From: Francisellaceae bacterium UBA6186
GTDB taxonomy: Bacteria; Pseudomonadota; Gammaproteobacteria; UBA6186; Azoamicaceae
Assembly: GCA_002422785.1 (NCBI GenBank)
Contig: DITK01000008.1
Coordinates: 1 to 17,764 of the forward strand
Direction of reading: 5' to 3'
DNA: 17,764 bases
Positions within the stretch are counted from its first letter, which is position 1; each line of letters begins with the position of its first letter. The notes under the pieces were generated by a model. That model was not told where the DNA came from. It was given only the letters and a program-made list of their open reading frames with translations, and did not search any database. Positions 1-6,654 of this stretch are shown here, piece after piece. The position numbers and the translations under genes were made by a program.

Positions 1-417
1 TAACGCTAAATTTACCGCAACAGTCGATTTGCCAACCCCACCTTTACCAGATCCAACAGCCACAATATTTTTAATATTAGGAACTTTTTCTATATTTTTC
101 TGATAAGAATGAGTTAGAATTTTATTATTAATATTAATTTCCAAAATCAAATCTATTCCAACTTCTTCAGCTAAATTAGCGACTATTGGATCTAATATGG
201 CGTGTAAATTTTTAGCAACTATTGGCTTATGATCGCCTAATATAAACCCAAATTGTAAATTTATAACTATCTGACGGCTATTTATAATTAAGTCTTTAAC
301 ACAACCAGATGCCACTATATCTAGATCTAAATAAGGATCTTGATACGAAGACATTGCTGCGTATATTCTAGATTTTAGCAACTCTGTTGTAAGAATTGTG
401 GATTTATTTTTTTTCAA
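1..417 (-). CDS. mrp: Mrp/ApbC-family P-loop ATPase, Fe-S cluster carrier (partial, 3' end outside window)
   Basis: The minus strand encodes the first 139 residues of a Mrp/ApbC (NBP35-type) ATPase; the rest lies left of base 1. The N-terminal part (about residues 1-90) resembles the MIP18/DUF59-like domain that precedes the ATPase in this family. The window-edge end carries the deviant Walker A motif GSGKGGVGKST (roughly residues 123-133), which is diagnostic. Family members bind a [4Fe-4S] cluster at a dimer interface and pass it to apo-proteins in the cytosol. The start is taken as TTG at 417: it has an AAGG Shine-Dalgarno 8 nt upstream, and an in-frame stop lies at 433-435. An ATG at 354 would remove part of the N-terminal domain. 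It begins 18 nt after the rapZ stop, so it is probably cotranscribed. In many gammaproteobacteria mrp lies close to metG, as here. Confidence 0.93.
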   Translation of the reverse strand, partial: MKKNKSTILTTELLKSRIYAAMSSYQDPYLDLDIVASGCVKDLIINSRQIVINLQFGFILGDHKPIVAKNLHAILDPIVANLAEEVGIDLILEININNKILTHSYQKNIEKVPNIKNIVAVGSGKGGVGKSTVAVNLAL

Positions 418-425
418 ATTATTAA

Positions 426-429
426 CCTT
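426..429 (-). promoter_or_regulatory. Shine-Dalgarno deciding the TTG start of mrp
   Basis: AAGG on the minus strand sits 8 nt before the TTG at 417, in the short gap after rapZ. This supports the TTG start over the downstream ATG at 354. Confidence 0.5.
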
Positions 430-435
430 AATTTA

Positions 436-1302
436 TTAATGTAATTCCCTATGCCTAACTTGCACGTTAGCCAAATCTAAATTTGCAATTTTTAATTGCT
501 CAGCAATATTTTCTGCCAAATAAACTGATCTATGCCTACCGCCAGTACAACCTAATGCCACGGTCACGTAGCTACGATGATCAGTCTTAAAACACGCTAA
601 CCAATCAACAATAAATGCTACTAGCTTTTTGGTCATATGTTGTACTAGGCTATTTGTTCCTAAAAATTGGATCACATCCCTATCTAAACCAGTCAAAGCA
701 CGCAAATTTGTTTGCCAATAGGGATTAGGTAGGCAGCGAATATCGAACACAAAATCGGCATCTACTGGTAATCCATATTTAAATCCAAATGATTGTAATA
801 ATAAATGTAATTGTCCTTCTTTTACATTTTGGAGTACTCGCTCACGAATTAAATTATATAATTCATGTTGTGATAATTTAGTGGTATCTAAAGTCACATC
901 GGCTAAATTAGCAATAGCCAGTAACATATTACGTTCTTTTATAATAGCTTCACGTAAAGTACAGCTTTCGTTGGATCTAGTTAATGGATGTTTACGCCTG
1001 GTATCGCTAAAACGCTGCAACAATATATTATCACTAGCGTCCATATAAAACAATTCCATTTTTTTATACACAGTACGCAACTGCAAAATAATATTTTTTA
1101 TGTTTATTAAATCTATCTGTAAATTTCTTGAATCGATACTAACTGCTACTTTATGGTGTACGCTACCTATCGTTTGATCCAATAATTGCAAAAAAGCAAC
1201 TGGTAAATTATCTATACAATAAAAGCCTAAATCTTCTAATGAATGCAGAGCTACTGTTTTACCAGAACCAGAACGACCACTAATGATTATTAACTGCTGC
1301 AT
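436..1302 (-). CDS. rapZ: RapZ, RNase adapter / nucleotide-binding protein
   Basis: The 288-residue product is close to the usual family length (about 284). Residues 9-16 form a Walker A motif (GRSGSGKT), followed by the family motif LEDLGFYCIDNLP near 22-34. The C-terminal domain carries the signature GCTGGRHRSVYLAE (251-264). In Enterobacteria RapZ binds the sRNA GlmZ and recruits RNase E, tuning glmS and so amino-sugar supply for the cell wall; outside Enterobacteria the RNA partners are often unknown, and none is visible here. The usual rpoN/ptsN neighbours are absent. The gene lies 80 nt downstream of the ferredoxin-nth gene, with an AGG-type ribosome site 8 nt before its ATG. It may share that transcript or have its own weak promoter in the gap. 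Identification is certain; the regulatory role in this organism is inferred. Confidence 0.96.
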   Translation of the reverse strand: MQQLIIISGRSGSGKTVALHSLEDLGFYCIDNLPVAFLQLLDQTIGSVHHKVAVSIDSRNLQIDLINIKNIILQLRTVYKKMELFYMDASDNILLQRFSDTRRKHPLTRSNESCTLREAIIKERNMLLAIANLADVTLDTTKLSQHELYNLIRERVLQNVKEGQLHLLLQSFGFKYGLPVDADFVFDIRCLPNPYWQTNLRALTGLDRDVIQFLGTNSLVQHMTKKLVAFIVDWLACFKTDHRSYVTVALGCTGGRHRSVYLAENIAEQLKIANLDLANVQVRHRELH

Positions 1303-1382
1303 GTTTTAAGCCTAATAAAAGAATAAATTTTATACTCTAAATCTTAGCAATATATCTCTATTAAGTAAACTTACAGGATAAA

Positions 1383-2351
1383 TTATAAATTCTTCTGGTT
1401 AAATGCACACAAATCAATAATCAAACAAGTTTTACATTGAGGATTAATAGCCTTACATACATACCTACCATGTAAAATAAGCCAATGATGAGCATTAACT
1501 AAGAATTGTTCCGGAATTGTTTTTAATAATTCTAACTCAGTAGTTAAAGGAATCGTAGTATTTACCAAACCAATTCTATTTGCCACTCGTAACACATGAG
1601 TATCTACAGCAATTGTTGGTTGTTGCCAAAGGGTATTTAATATCACATTGGCGGTTTTTCTACCTACTCCAGGTAAGCTTTCTAATTCTACTCTAGTTTT
1701 AGGCACAGCTGAATTAAATTTTGCTATTAATATTTGACAAGTTTTATAAATATTACGAGCTTTAGTTCTAAATAAGCCTATAGACTTAATATATGTCTCT
1801 AGGATCTGTGCGGTCAATTGGATGATCTGTTCCGGAGTATTAGCTACTACAAATAATTTGGCTGTTATTTTGTTAACCATGGTATCAGTCGATTGTGCAG
1901 ATAACATTACTGCAATTAATAATTCAAAATCACTATTATATTTTAGTTCAGTTGTTGGTTGTGGATTATATTGTTGAAATCTTTTGAAAATTTCTGAAAT
2001 TTTTGTTTTTTTTAAACCTAGCAACATATCTTTAATTTCTTTTTTTGCCACATCAGGTTTGGCAAGTTGTGGAGCAGAAATTGAGGCGATCCGCTGCAAT
2101 TTTGCCGCTCGACGATGTTTAGCATTGGCGACCATTTGTTTTGGATCTATTGGGTGTTCAACCGGTATAATATCAATACAATCTACCGGGCAAGGATTAA
2201 CACATAACTTACATCCTATGCATTCATTAGTTAATACTGTATGCGTTTGACCCTTGGCACCAATAATTGCATCAAATGGGCAAGCATCTAAACATATCCC
2301 ACATCCAATACATGCTTGTTCTTTAATAACTGCAGTTAACATATATTTCAA
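1383..2351 (-). CDS. nth: RnfB-like 2[4Fe-4S] ferredoxin fused to endonuclease III (Nth)
   Basis: One 322-residue frame encodes two proteins that are normally separate. Residues about 5-65 are a dicluster ferredoxin matching the RnfB/RsxB ferredoxin module, with cysteine sets C14/C17/C20/C24 and C44/C47/C50/C54. A basic linker (about 66-114) resembles the RnfB tail. Residues about 115-322 are a full endonuclease III (the E. coli enzyme is 211 residues): helix-hairpin-helix LPGVGRKTA with catalytic Lys232, catalytic Asp250 in AVDTH, and the C-terminal cluster ligands C299, C306, C309 and C315 (C-x6-C-x2-C-x5-C). Nth is a bifunctional glycosylase/AP lyase that removes oxidised pyrimidines. The RnfB membrane anchor and its first Fe-S domain are missing, so the product should be cytosolic. 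TTG at 2351 gives the listed frame; ATG at 2342 is an equally plausible start. An in-frame ATG at 2027 could yield free Nth. An A8 run lies at the junction. Confidence 0.93.
   Translation of the reverse strand: MKYMLTAVIKEQACIGCGICLDACPFDAIIGAKGQTHTVLTNECIGCKLCVNPCPVDCIDIIPVEHPIDPKQMVANAKHRRAAKLQRIASISAPQLAKPDVAKKEIKDMLLGLKKTKISEIFKRFQQYNPQPTTELKYNSDFELLIAVMLSAQSTDTMVNKITAKLFVVANTPEQIIQLTAQILETYIKSIGLFRTKARNIYKTCQILIAKFNSAVPKTRVELESLPGVGRKTANVILNTLWQQPTIAVDTHVLRVANRIGLVNTTIPLTTELELLKTIPEQFLVNAHHWLILHGRYVCKAINPQCKTCLIIDLCAFNQKNL
2006..2013 (-). repeat. A8 homopolymer at the ferredoxin/Nth junction
   Basis: Eight consecutive A on the coding strand (T on plus) fall in codons for about residues 113-116, exactly between the ferredoxin tail and the first Nth residues. 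A gain or loss of one base would end the frame within about 15-30 codons, leaving a ferredoxin with a short foreign tail. Confidence 0.9.
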
Positions 2352-2376
2352 ATTGTAAAATTACCTAAATTCAACA

Positions 2377-3030
2377 TTAACTAGCAGCTTTTCGGTACCA
2401 TTCTAAGGCTTTTACACGATCTTTTGGCACACCCAAACCATTTTCATACATTTGTCCTAAATTAGTTTGTGCAGATTTGTTTCCTTGATTGGCAGCCTTT
2501 TCATACCATGCTATAGCTTTGGAATAATTGACTGCAGCCCCTAAACCATTTCTATAAATCATACCTAAATTATATTGTGCAACAGCATAACCTTGGTTAG
2601 CGGCTTTTTCATACCATTCGATAGCTTTGGTATAATCTTTAGTTACACCCAAACCATCTTGATACATTTTTGCTAAGCTATTTTGAGCGTAATTATTACC
2701 TTGATTAGCAGCTTTTTGGTACCACTCTACAGCTTGTACATAGTCTTTAGTTACGCCTAACCCATGTTCGTACATTAATCCTAGGTTTGTTTGTGCATAT
2801 TTATTGCCCTGCACGGCAGATTTTTTAAACCATTCTACGGCTTTTACATAATCTTTGGGCATGCCGTAGCCATTTTTATATATCATTCCTAAATTATATT
2901 GTGTATTTTTATCTCCAAATTCAGCATCTTGTTGAAACAATTCATTGGGATTGGGTTGATCTTGCGCATTAGAACAATGACAAAACACTAAAATACAAGA
3001 TATTAAAATTACATTAAACAACTTATACAT
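2377..3030 (-). CDS. Secreted Sel1-like repeat (SLR/TPR-type) protein
   Basis: The 217-residue product starts with a hydrophobic signal peptide (about residues 1-22, likely cut near SNA) followed by five tandem Sel1-like repeats of about 36 residues, from residue ~44 to the C-terminus. Each follows the pattern AQxNLGxMYxxGLGVxKDYxKAxEWYxKAANQG. Sel1 repeats are paired alpha-helices forming solenoids that bind other proteins. Secreted examples in gammaproteobacteria take part in envelope homeostasis or, in Legionella-type intracellular bacteria, in host interaction. There is no lipobox cysteine in the expected position, so a soluble periplasmic or exported protein is likelier than a lipoprotein. 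It lies between metG (48 nt upstream) and the ferredoxin-nth gene (25 nt downstream), with an AGGAG site 10 nt before its ATG. The partner and exact role cannot be read from the sequence. Confidence 0.88.
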   Translation of the reverse strand: MYKLFNVILISCILVFCHCSNAQDQPNPNELFQQDAEFGDKNTQYNLGMIYKNGYGMPKDYVKAVEWFKKSAVQGNKYAQTNLGLMYEHGLGVTKDYVQAVEWYQKAANQGNNYAQNSLAKMYQDGLGVTKDYTKAIEWYEKAANQGYAVAQYNLGMIYRNGLGAAVNYSKAIAWYEKAANQGNKSAQTNLGQMYENGLGVPKDRVKALEWYRKAAS

Positions 3031-3040
3031 AGATTTTTTT

Positions 3041-3045
3041 CTCCT
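3041..3045 (-). promoter_or_regulatory. AGGAG ribosome binding site of the Sel1 gene
   Basis: AGGAG on the minus strand lies 10 nt before the ATG at 3030. It is among the few strong Shine-Dalgarno sites in the window. Confidence 0.6.
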
Positions 3046-3053
3046 GTTTTCGA

Positions 3054-3067
3054 TATAATTAATTATA
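3054..3067. repeat. 14-bp perfect AT-only palindrome upstream of the Sel1 gene
   Basis: TATAATTAATTATA is perfectly self-complementary and lies in the 48-nt gap between metG and the Sel1 gene. Read on the minus strand it offers a TATAAT -10 hexamer, but I see no convincing -35 at 16-18 nt. Confidence 0.45.
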
Positions 3068-3078
3068 GACTCTATATT

Positions 3079-5103
3079 TTATTTAACTCGCATTCCAGGC
3101 TCAGCACCTTTATGCGGCTCTAAAATCCACAAACCTCCATTATCGCTATCTGCACTGGCGGCCAACACCATGCCTTGCGATGTCCCAAAACGCATTTTAC
3201 GTTCTTTTAAATTAGCAACTATGACCGTATTCTTGCCAATTAAATCAGTCGGTTTATATGCAGATTTTATGCCTGCAAACACTTGTTTTACCCCTAAAGA
3301 TCCTACATCCAATGTTAGCTTTAATAATTTTTCTGCACCATCTATGTCTTCGGCATTAATAATTTTGGCAATCCGCAAATCTATTTTGGCAAAATCCTCT
3401 ATATTGATCTGGGGAGTAGTATTGTCTAAATTATTTTGCTTAGTATCTTCGACCTTAATCTTGGTAGTTAAAATTTCTTGTATCTTTTCCATGTCAATCC
3501 TATGTATTAATGGTTTAAATGTCTGGATAGTATGTGCCAATAGCGGTGTATTTAGGCTACCTAAAGTTAATTTGGTGTTTAAAAATTCTGCCGATAAATT
3601 AGCTGTTATTGGTAATACTGGCTTTAAATAGATCATTAGAATTTTAAATAAATTAATACCAGTAGTACATATTTCTTGAACTAAAGATAAATTATTAAGA
3701 TCTTTAATTAATTTCCATGGTTTGTGTGTATCGATATATTGATTTGCCGCATCCGCCAATGTCATTATTTCTCGAATTGCTTTACTGTAATTTAAATCAA
3801 TAAACAATTGAGCTATAACCTCACGTTGCGCTATAAATTGTTGATACACATGCTCTTCATGTAAATTATCCGCTAATTTATTAGCAAAATTATTATTAAT
3901 AAAAACCGCACAACGACTTGCAATATTAACAAATTTACCAACAAGATCGGAATTGATTCTAGCTACAAAATCATGAAAATTTAAATCTAGATCATCAATA
4001 CCACAAGATAATTTAGCAGCAAAATAATAACGTAAATATTCTGCCGATAAATGCTTAGAATAACTTCTTGCGGTAATAAAAGTTCCCCGCGATTTAGACA
4101 TTTTCTCGCCATTGATAGTTAAAAATCCATGAGCAAAAATTTTACTAGGAGTACGATAATTTGCTCCATGCAAAATGGCTGGCCAAAATAGTGCATGAAA
4201 ATAAATTATATCTTTACCTATAAAATGATAAAGTTCGCTATGATTATGACTAGCTGAAAAAAAATCATCAAACTTAATTTTTTTATTTTTAGTACACAAA
4301 TTTTTAAAAATAGAGATATAACCAATCGGTGCATCCAGCCAAACATAAAAATATTTATCTGTAGTATTGGGAATCAAAAACCCAAAATATGGGGCATCTC
4401 TTGAAATATCCCAAGGCTTTAGCCCATTACTATCATCTAACCATTCATTCAATTTATGCAACATTGATAATGGAATTCTATTATTGTCTTGTAACCAATT
4501 TTTTAAAAAATCTTTGTATTTGGTTAAATTAAAAAAATAATGCTGAGATTTTTTAATAATTGGGGTGGTATTAGTTAAAATTGATTTTGGATTTTTAAGC
4601 TCAAAAGTTTCGTAATGCGCCCCACAAGCTTCGCAATTATCTCCGTATTGATCTATCGCATCACATTTTGGACATTGTCCTTTAACATATCTATCCGGTA
4701 AAAAAATATTTTCTGAGCTATCGTATAACTGTTCTATTTCTTTAATTTCTATATCATTATGTTTAACTAGCTTATTATAAATTTCGGTTACTGTTTGTTG
4801 GTTTTCTAATGAATGAGTTGTAGCAAAATTATCAAAATCAATATTAAATGCTTGTAGATCTTCCAAGTGACGTGCATATACATTATTAACTAATTCTTCT
4901 GGAGAAATATTTTGTTCTTTGGCTTTTAACATTATCGGGGTGCCGTGTGCATCGTCCCCACAAATCAATAAACATTGATGACCAAGTAATTTTTGCCATC
5001 TAACCCAAATATCAGCTTGAATTTTTTCTAACATATGCCCAAGGTGTAGATCCCCGTTAGCATAGTCTAAAGCCGTGGTAACTAAAATTTTTCTGTTGCT
5101 CAT
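3079..5103 (-). CDS. metG: Methionyl-tRNA synthetase
   Basis: The 674-residue product matches the long gammaproteobacterial class-I MetRS (about 677 residues). It has a HIGH-type signature HLGH (20-23), a zinc knuckle with C144, C147, C157 and C160, a KMSKS loop (334-338), the anticodon-binding helical domain, and a C-terminal EMAPII/Trbp111-like tRNA-binding domain (about 570-674, beginning INIEDFAKIDLRIA). It charges tRNA-Met and initiator tRNA in the cytosol. The start is the ATG at 5103, with AAGGG a few bases upstream; it is 60 nt from and divergent to tldD. One oddity is that the segment before HLGH reads ALDYANGDLHLGH, where the E. coli enzyme has Pro (ALPYANG) at the first Asp. All other family signatures look intact, so the enzyme is probably functional. 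Gene order metG-(Sel1)-rnfB::nth-rapZ-mrp suggests leftward cotranscription of at least the first three. Confidence 0.98.
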   Translation of the reverse strand: MSNRKILVTTALDYANGDLHLGHMLEKIQADIWVRWQKLLGHQCLLICGDDAHGTPIMLKAKEQNISPEELVNNVYARHLEDLQAFNIDFDNFATTHSLENQQTVTEIYNKLVKHNDIEIKEIEQLYDSSENIFLPDRYVKGQCPKCDAIDQYGDNCEACGAHYETFELKNPKSILTNTTPIIKKSQHYFFNLTKYKDFLKNWLQDNNRIPLSMLHKLNEWLDDSNGLKPWDISRDAPYFGFLIPNTTDKYFYVWLDAPIGYISIFKNLCTKNKKIKFDDFFSASHNHSELYHFIGKDIIYFHALFWPAILHGANYRTPSKIFAHGFLTINGEKMSKSRGTFITARSYSKHLSAEYLRYYFAAKLSCGIDDLDLNFHDFVARINSDLVGKFVNIASRCAVFINNNFANKLADNLHEEHVYQQFIAQREVIAQLFIDLNYSKAIREIMTLADAANQYIDTHKPWKLIKDLNNLSLVQEICTTGINLFKILMIYLKPVLPITANLSAEFLNTKLTLGSLNTPLLAHTIQTFKPLIHRIDMEKIQEILTTKIKVEDTKQNNLDNTTPQINIEDFAKIDLRIAKIINAEDIDGAEKLLKLTLDVGSLGVKQVFAGIKSAYKPTDLIGKNTVIVANLKERKMRFGTSQGMVLAASADSDNGGLWILEPHKGAEPGMRVK

Positions 5104-5126
5104 ATGCCCTTGCTTATAGATTTTAA

Positions 5127-5156
5127 TTGTAGGTTTTACTTAAAGTATTATATTAT
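5127..5156 (+). promoter_or_regulatory. Candidate tldD promoter (possibly leaderless)
   Basis: TTGTAG (5127-5132) and TATTAT (5151-5156) are separated by 18 nt. Transcription would start near 5163, immediately before the ATG at 5164, and no Shine-Dalgarno precedes that ATG. Base composition makes chance matches common, so this is tentative. Confidence 0.3.
5147..5152 (-). promoter_or_regulatory. Candidate metG -10 element
   Basis: A consensus TATAAT on the minus strand lies 43 nt before the metG ATG, overlapping the candidate tldD promoter on the other strand. No good -35 hexamer lies at 16-18 nt, so the call is weak. Confidence 0.25.
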
Positions 5157-5163
5157 CTATCTA

Positions 5164-6654
5164 ATGTCACAAAAACAAATAGCTTTGGCTGAAAATATAT
5201 TTTTGCATCAAACTAAATTAGATCAATCTAGTTTGGATAAAATATTATCTAGCATGTTATCCAAATCTATAGACTATGCTGACTTATATTTTCAATCAAC
5301 TCAGGCAGAAAGCTGGTACTTAGAAGACAATATAGTAAAATCTGGCAGCTACGGGGAAAACAAAGGTGTTGGGATCAGGGCAGTTAGCCACGATAAAATG
5401 GGGCTTGCTTTTTCTGAAGATATTATAACCAGCTCTATAAAAGACGCAGCAACAGCAGCTAGCAGCATCGTGCCGTCAAATAACAAATTACCAAATAATA
5501 CTGTCCACATAAAATCTAATTATAAATATAAAAATATTACTAACAAGCCAATTAAGCATAATTTATATACGACAGCAAACCCGTTAATATCCATACCAGA
5601 TCAAGAAAAAATTATCCTACTACAAACAATAAATAAGTTTGCTAGAGACTTAGATCCAAGAATATCCCAAGTTACTGCATCACTAGTTGCATCTCATGAA
5701 ATTATTTTAATAGCCTCTAGCGATGGAGTTTATACCAGCGACATTAGACCTTTAATTAGGCTAAATATTACCGTTATAGCTAAACATGGCTCCAAGTTAG
5801 AACAAGGAACAGCTGGTGGTGGCGGAAGATTTTCAGGGTACAATATATTTACTGAAAATAATTTCACATTAGCACTTAATTATGTAAAAAAAGCAGTTCA
5901 TTTAGCTACAACCAACCTAGACGCTATGCCAGCCCCAGCAGGTTGCATGCCAGTAATATTAGGATCCGGGTGGCCTGGGGTGTTATTACATGAAGCTATA
6001 GGACATGGCTTGGAAGGCGATGCTATTAGAAAAGGATCATCAGTATTCGCTAATAAACTTGGACAACAAATCGCTAGCAATTTATGCACCATAGTTGATG
6101 ATGGCTGTATGCTATCTAGGCGTGGATCACTAAATATGGATGACGAGGGAACCCCAACGCAAACTACAATACTGATAGCCAACGGTACCTTAAAAAATTA
6201 TTTACAAGATAAATTAAATGCCAAACTTATGAACCAAAAATCAACCGGCAATGCCCGCCGACAATCCTATGCTTATCTACCAATTCCACGAATGACTAAT
6301 ACTTATATGTTGCCCGGTACAACATCGCCAGAATCGATCATAAAAAGTGTTAACAATGGCATTTATGCTGTTAATTTTGCCGGGGGGCAAGTAGATGTAA
6401 CATCGGGAAAATTCGTATTTGAAGCTAACGAAGCTTATTTAGTAGAACATGGCAAAATTAAAGCCCCAATTAAAGGTGCAACCATTATCGGCAATGGCGC
6501 AGAAGTGTTACAAAAAATAACCATGGTTGGCAACGATTTACAACTAGATCCAGGTATTGGCACCTGTGGTAAAGATGGACAAAGCGTACCGGTAGGAGTT
6601 GGACAACCTACACTTTTAATTAATGAATTAACTGTTGGTGGAACTAGATGCTAA
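5164..6654 (+). CDS. tldD: TldD, zinc metalloprotease subunit of the TldD/TldE complex
   Basis: From the ATG at 5164 the product has 496 residues (E. coli TldD has 481). It carries the family zinc motif HEAIGH (276-281, bases 5989-6006), followed by the glycine-rich block around GLEGDAIRKG. The C-terminal region reads GxGTCGKDGQSVPVGVGQPTL, typical of TldD. TldD supplies the catalytic zinc site; with PmbA/TldE it forms a barrel-shaped heterodimer that degrades unfolded peptides and in some bacteria matures peptide natural products or degrades CcdA antitoxin. No RiPP precursor or toxin-antitoxin pair is visible here. The frame is open back to 5104, but the extra 20 residues would abut the metG start and are not family-like, so 5164 is chosen. 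It overlaps pmbA by 7 nt, consistent with translational coupling and one-to-one assembly. Confidence 0.96.
   Translation: MSQKQIALAENIFLHQTKLDQSSLDKILSSMLSKSIDYADLYFQSTQAESWYLEDNIVKSGSYGENKGVGIRAVSHDKMGLAFSEDIITSSIKDAATAASSIVPSNNKLPNNTVHIKSNYKYKNITNKPIKHNLYTTANPLISIPDQEKIILLQTINKFARDLDPRISQVTASLVASHEIILIASSDGVYTSDIRPLIRLNITVIAKHGSKLEQGTAGGGGRFSGYNIFTENNFTLALNYVKKAVHLATTNLDAMPAPAGCMPVILGSGWPGVLLHEAIGHGLEGDAIRKGSSVFANKLGQQIASNLCTIVDDGCMLSRRGSLNMDDEGTPTQTTILIANGTLKNYLQDKLNAKLMNQKSTGNARRQSYAYLPIPRMTNTYMLPGTTSPESIIKSVNNGIYAVNFAGGQVDVTSGKFVFEANEAYLVEHGKIKAPIKGATIIGNGAEVLQKITMVGNDLQLDPGIGTCGKDGQSVPVGVGQPTLLINELTVGGTRC

Noticed and set aside
1303..1382. Possible terminator or promoter between nth and rapZ
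   Set aside because: The only stem (TAAGT/ACTTA) is 5 bp with no T tail. A TTTACT-N17-TAAGAT match on the minus strand is just 4 of 6 at each box, too weak to call.
1984..2250. Open frame on the plus strand antisense to the ferredoxin-nth gene
   Set aside because: Shadow of a gene with strong family motifs; no independent support.
3170..3631. Open frame of 153 codons on the plus strand, antisense to metG
   Set aside because: It lies wholly within metG, has no recognisable domain or ribosome site, and its composition follows from the metG codons.
5104..5163. 20-residue N-terminal extension of TldD
   Set aside because: The extra residues are not family-like, and the ATG at 5104 would directly abut the metG start codon; the ATG at 5164 fits the family start.
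5898..6182. Open frame on the minus strand within tldD
   Set aside because: Covers the conserved TldD zinc region on the opposite strand; no family features of its own.
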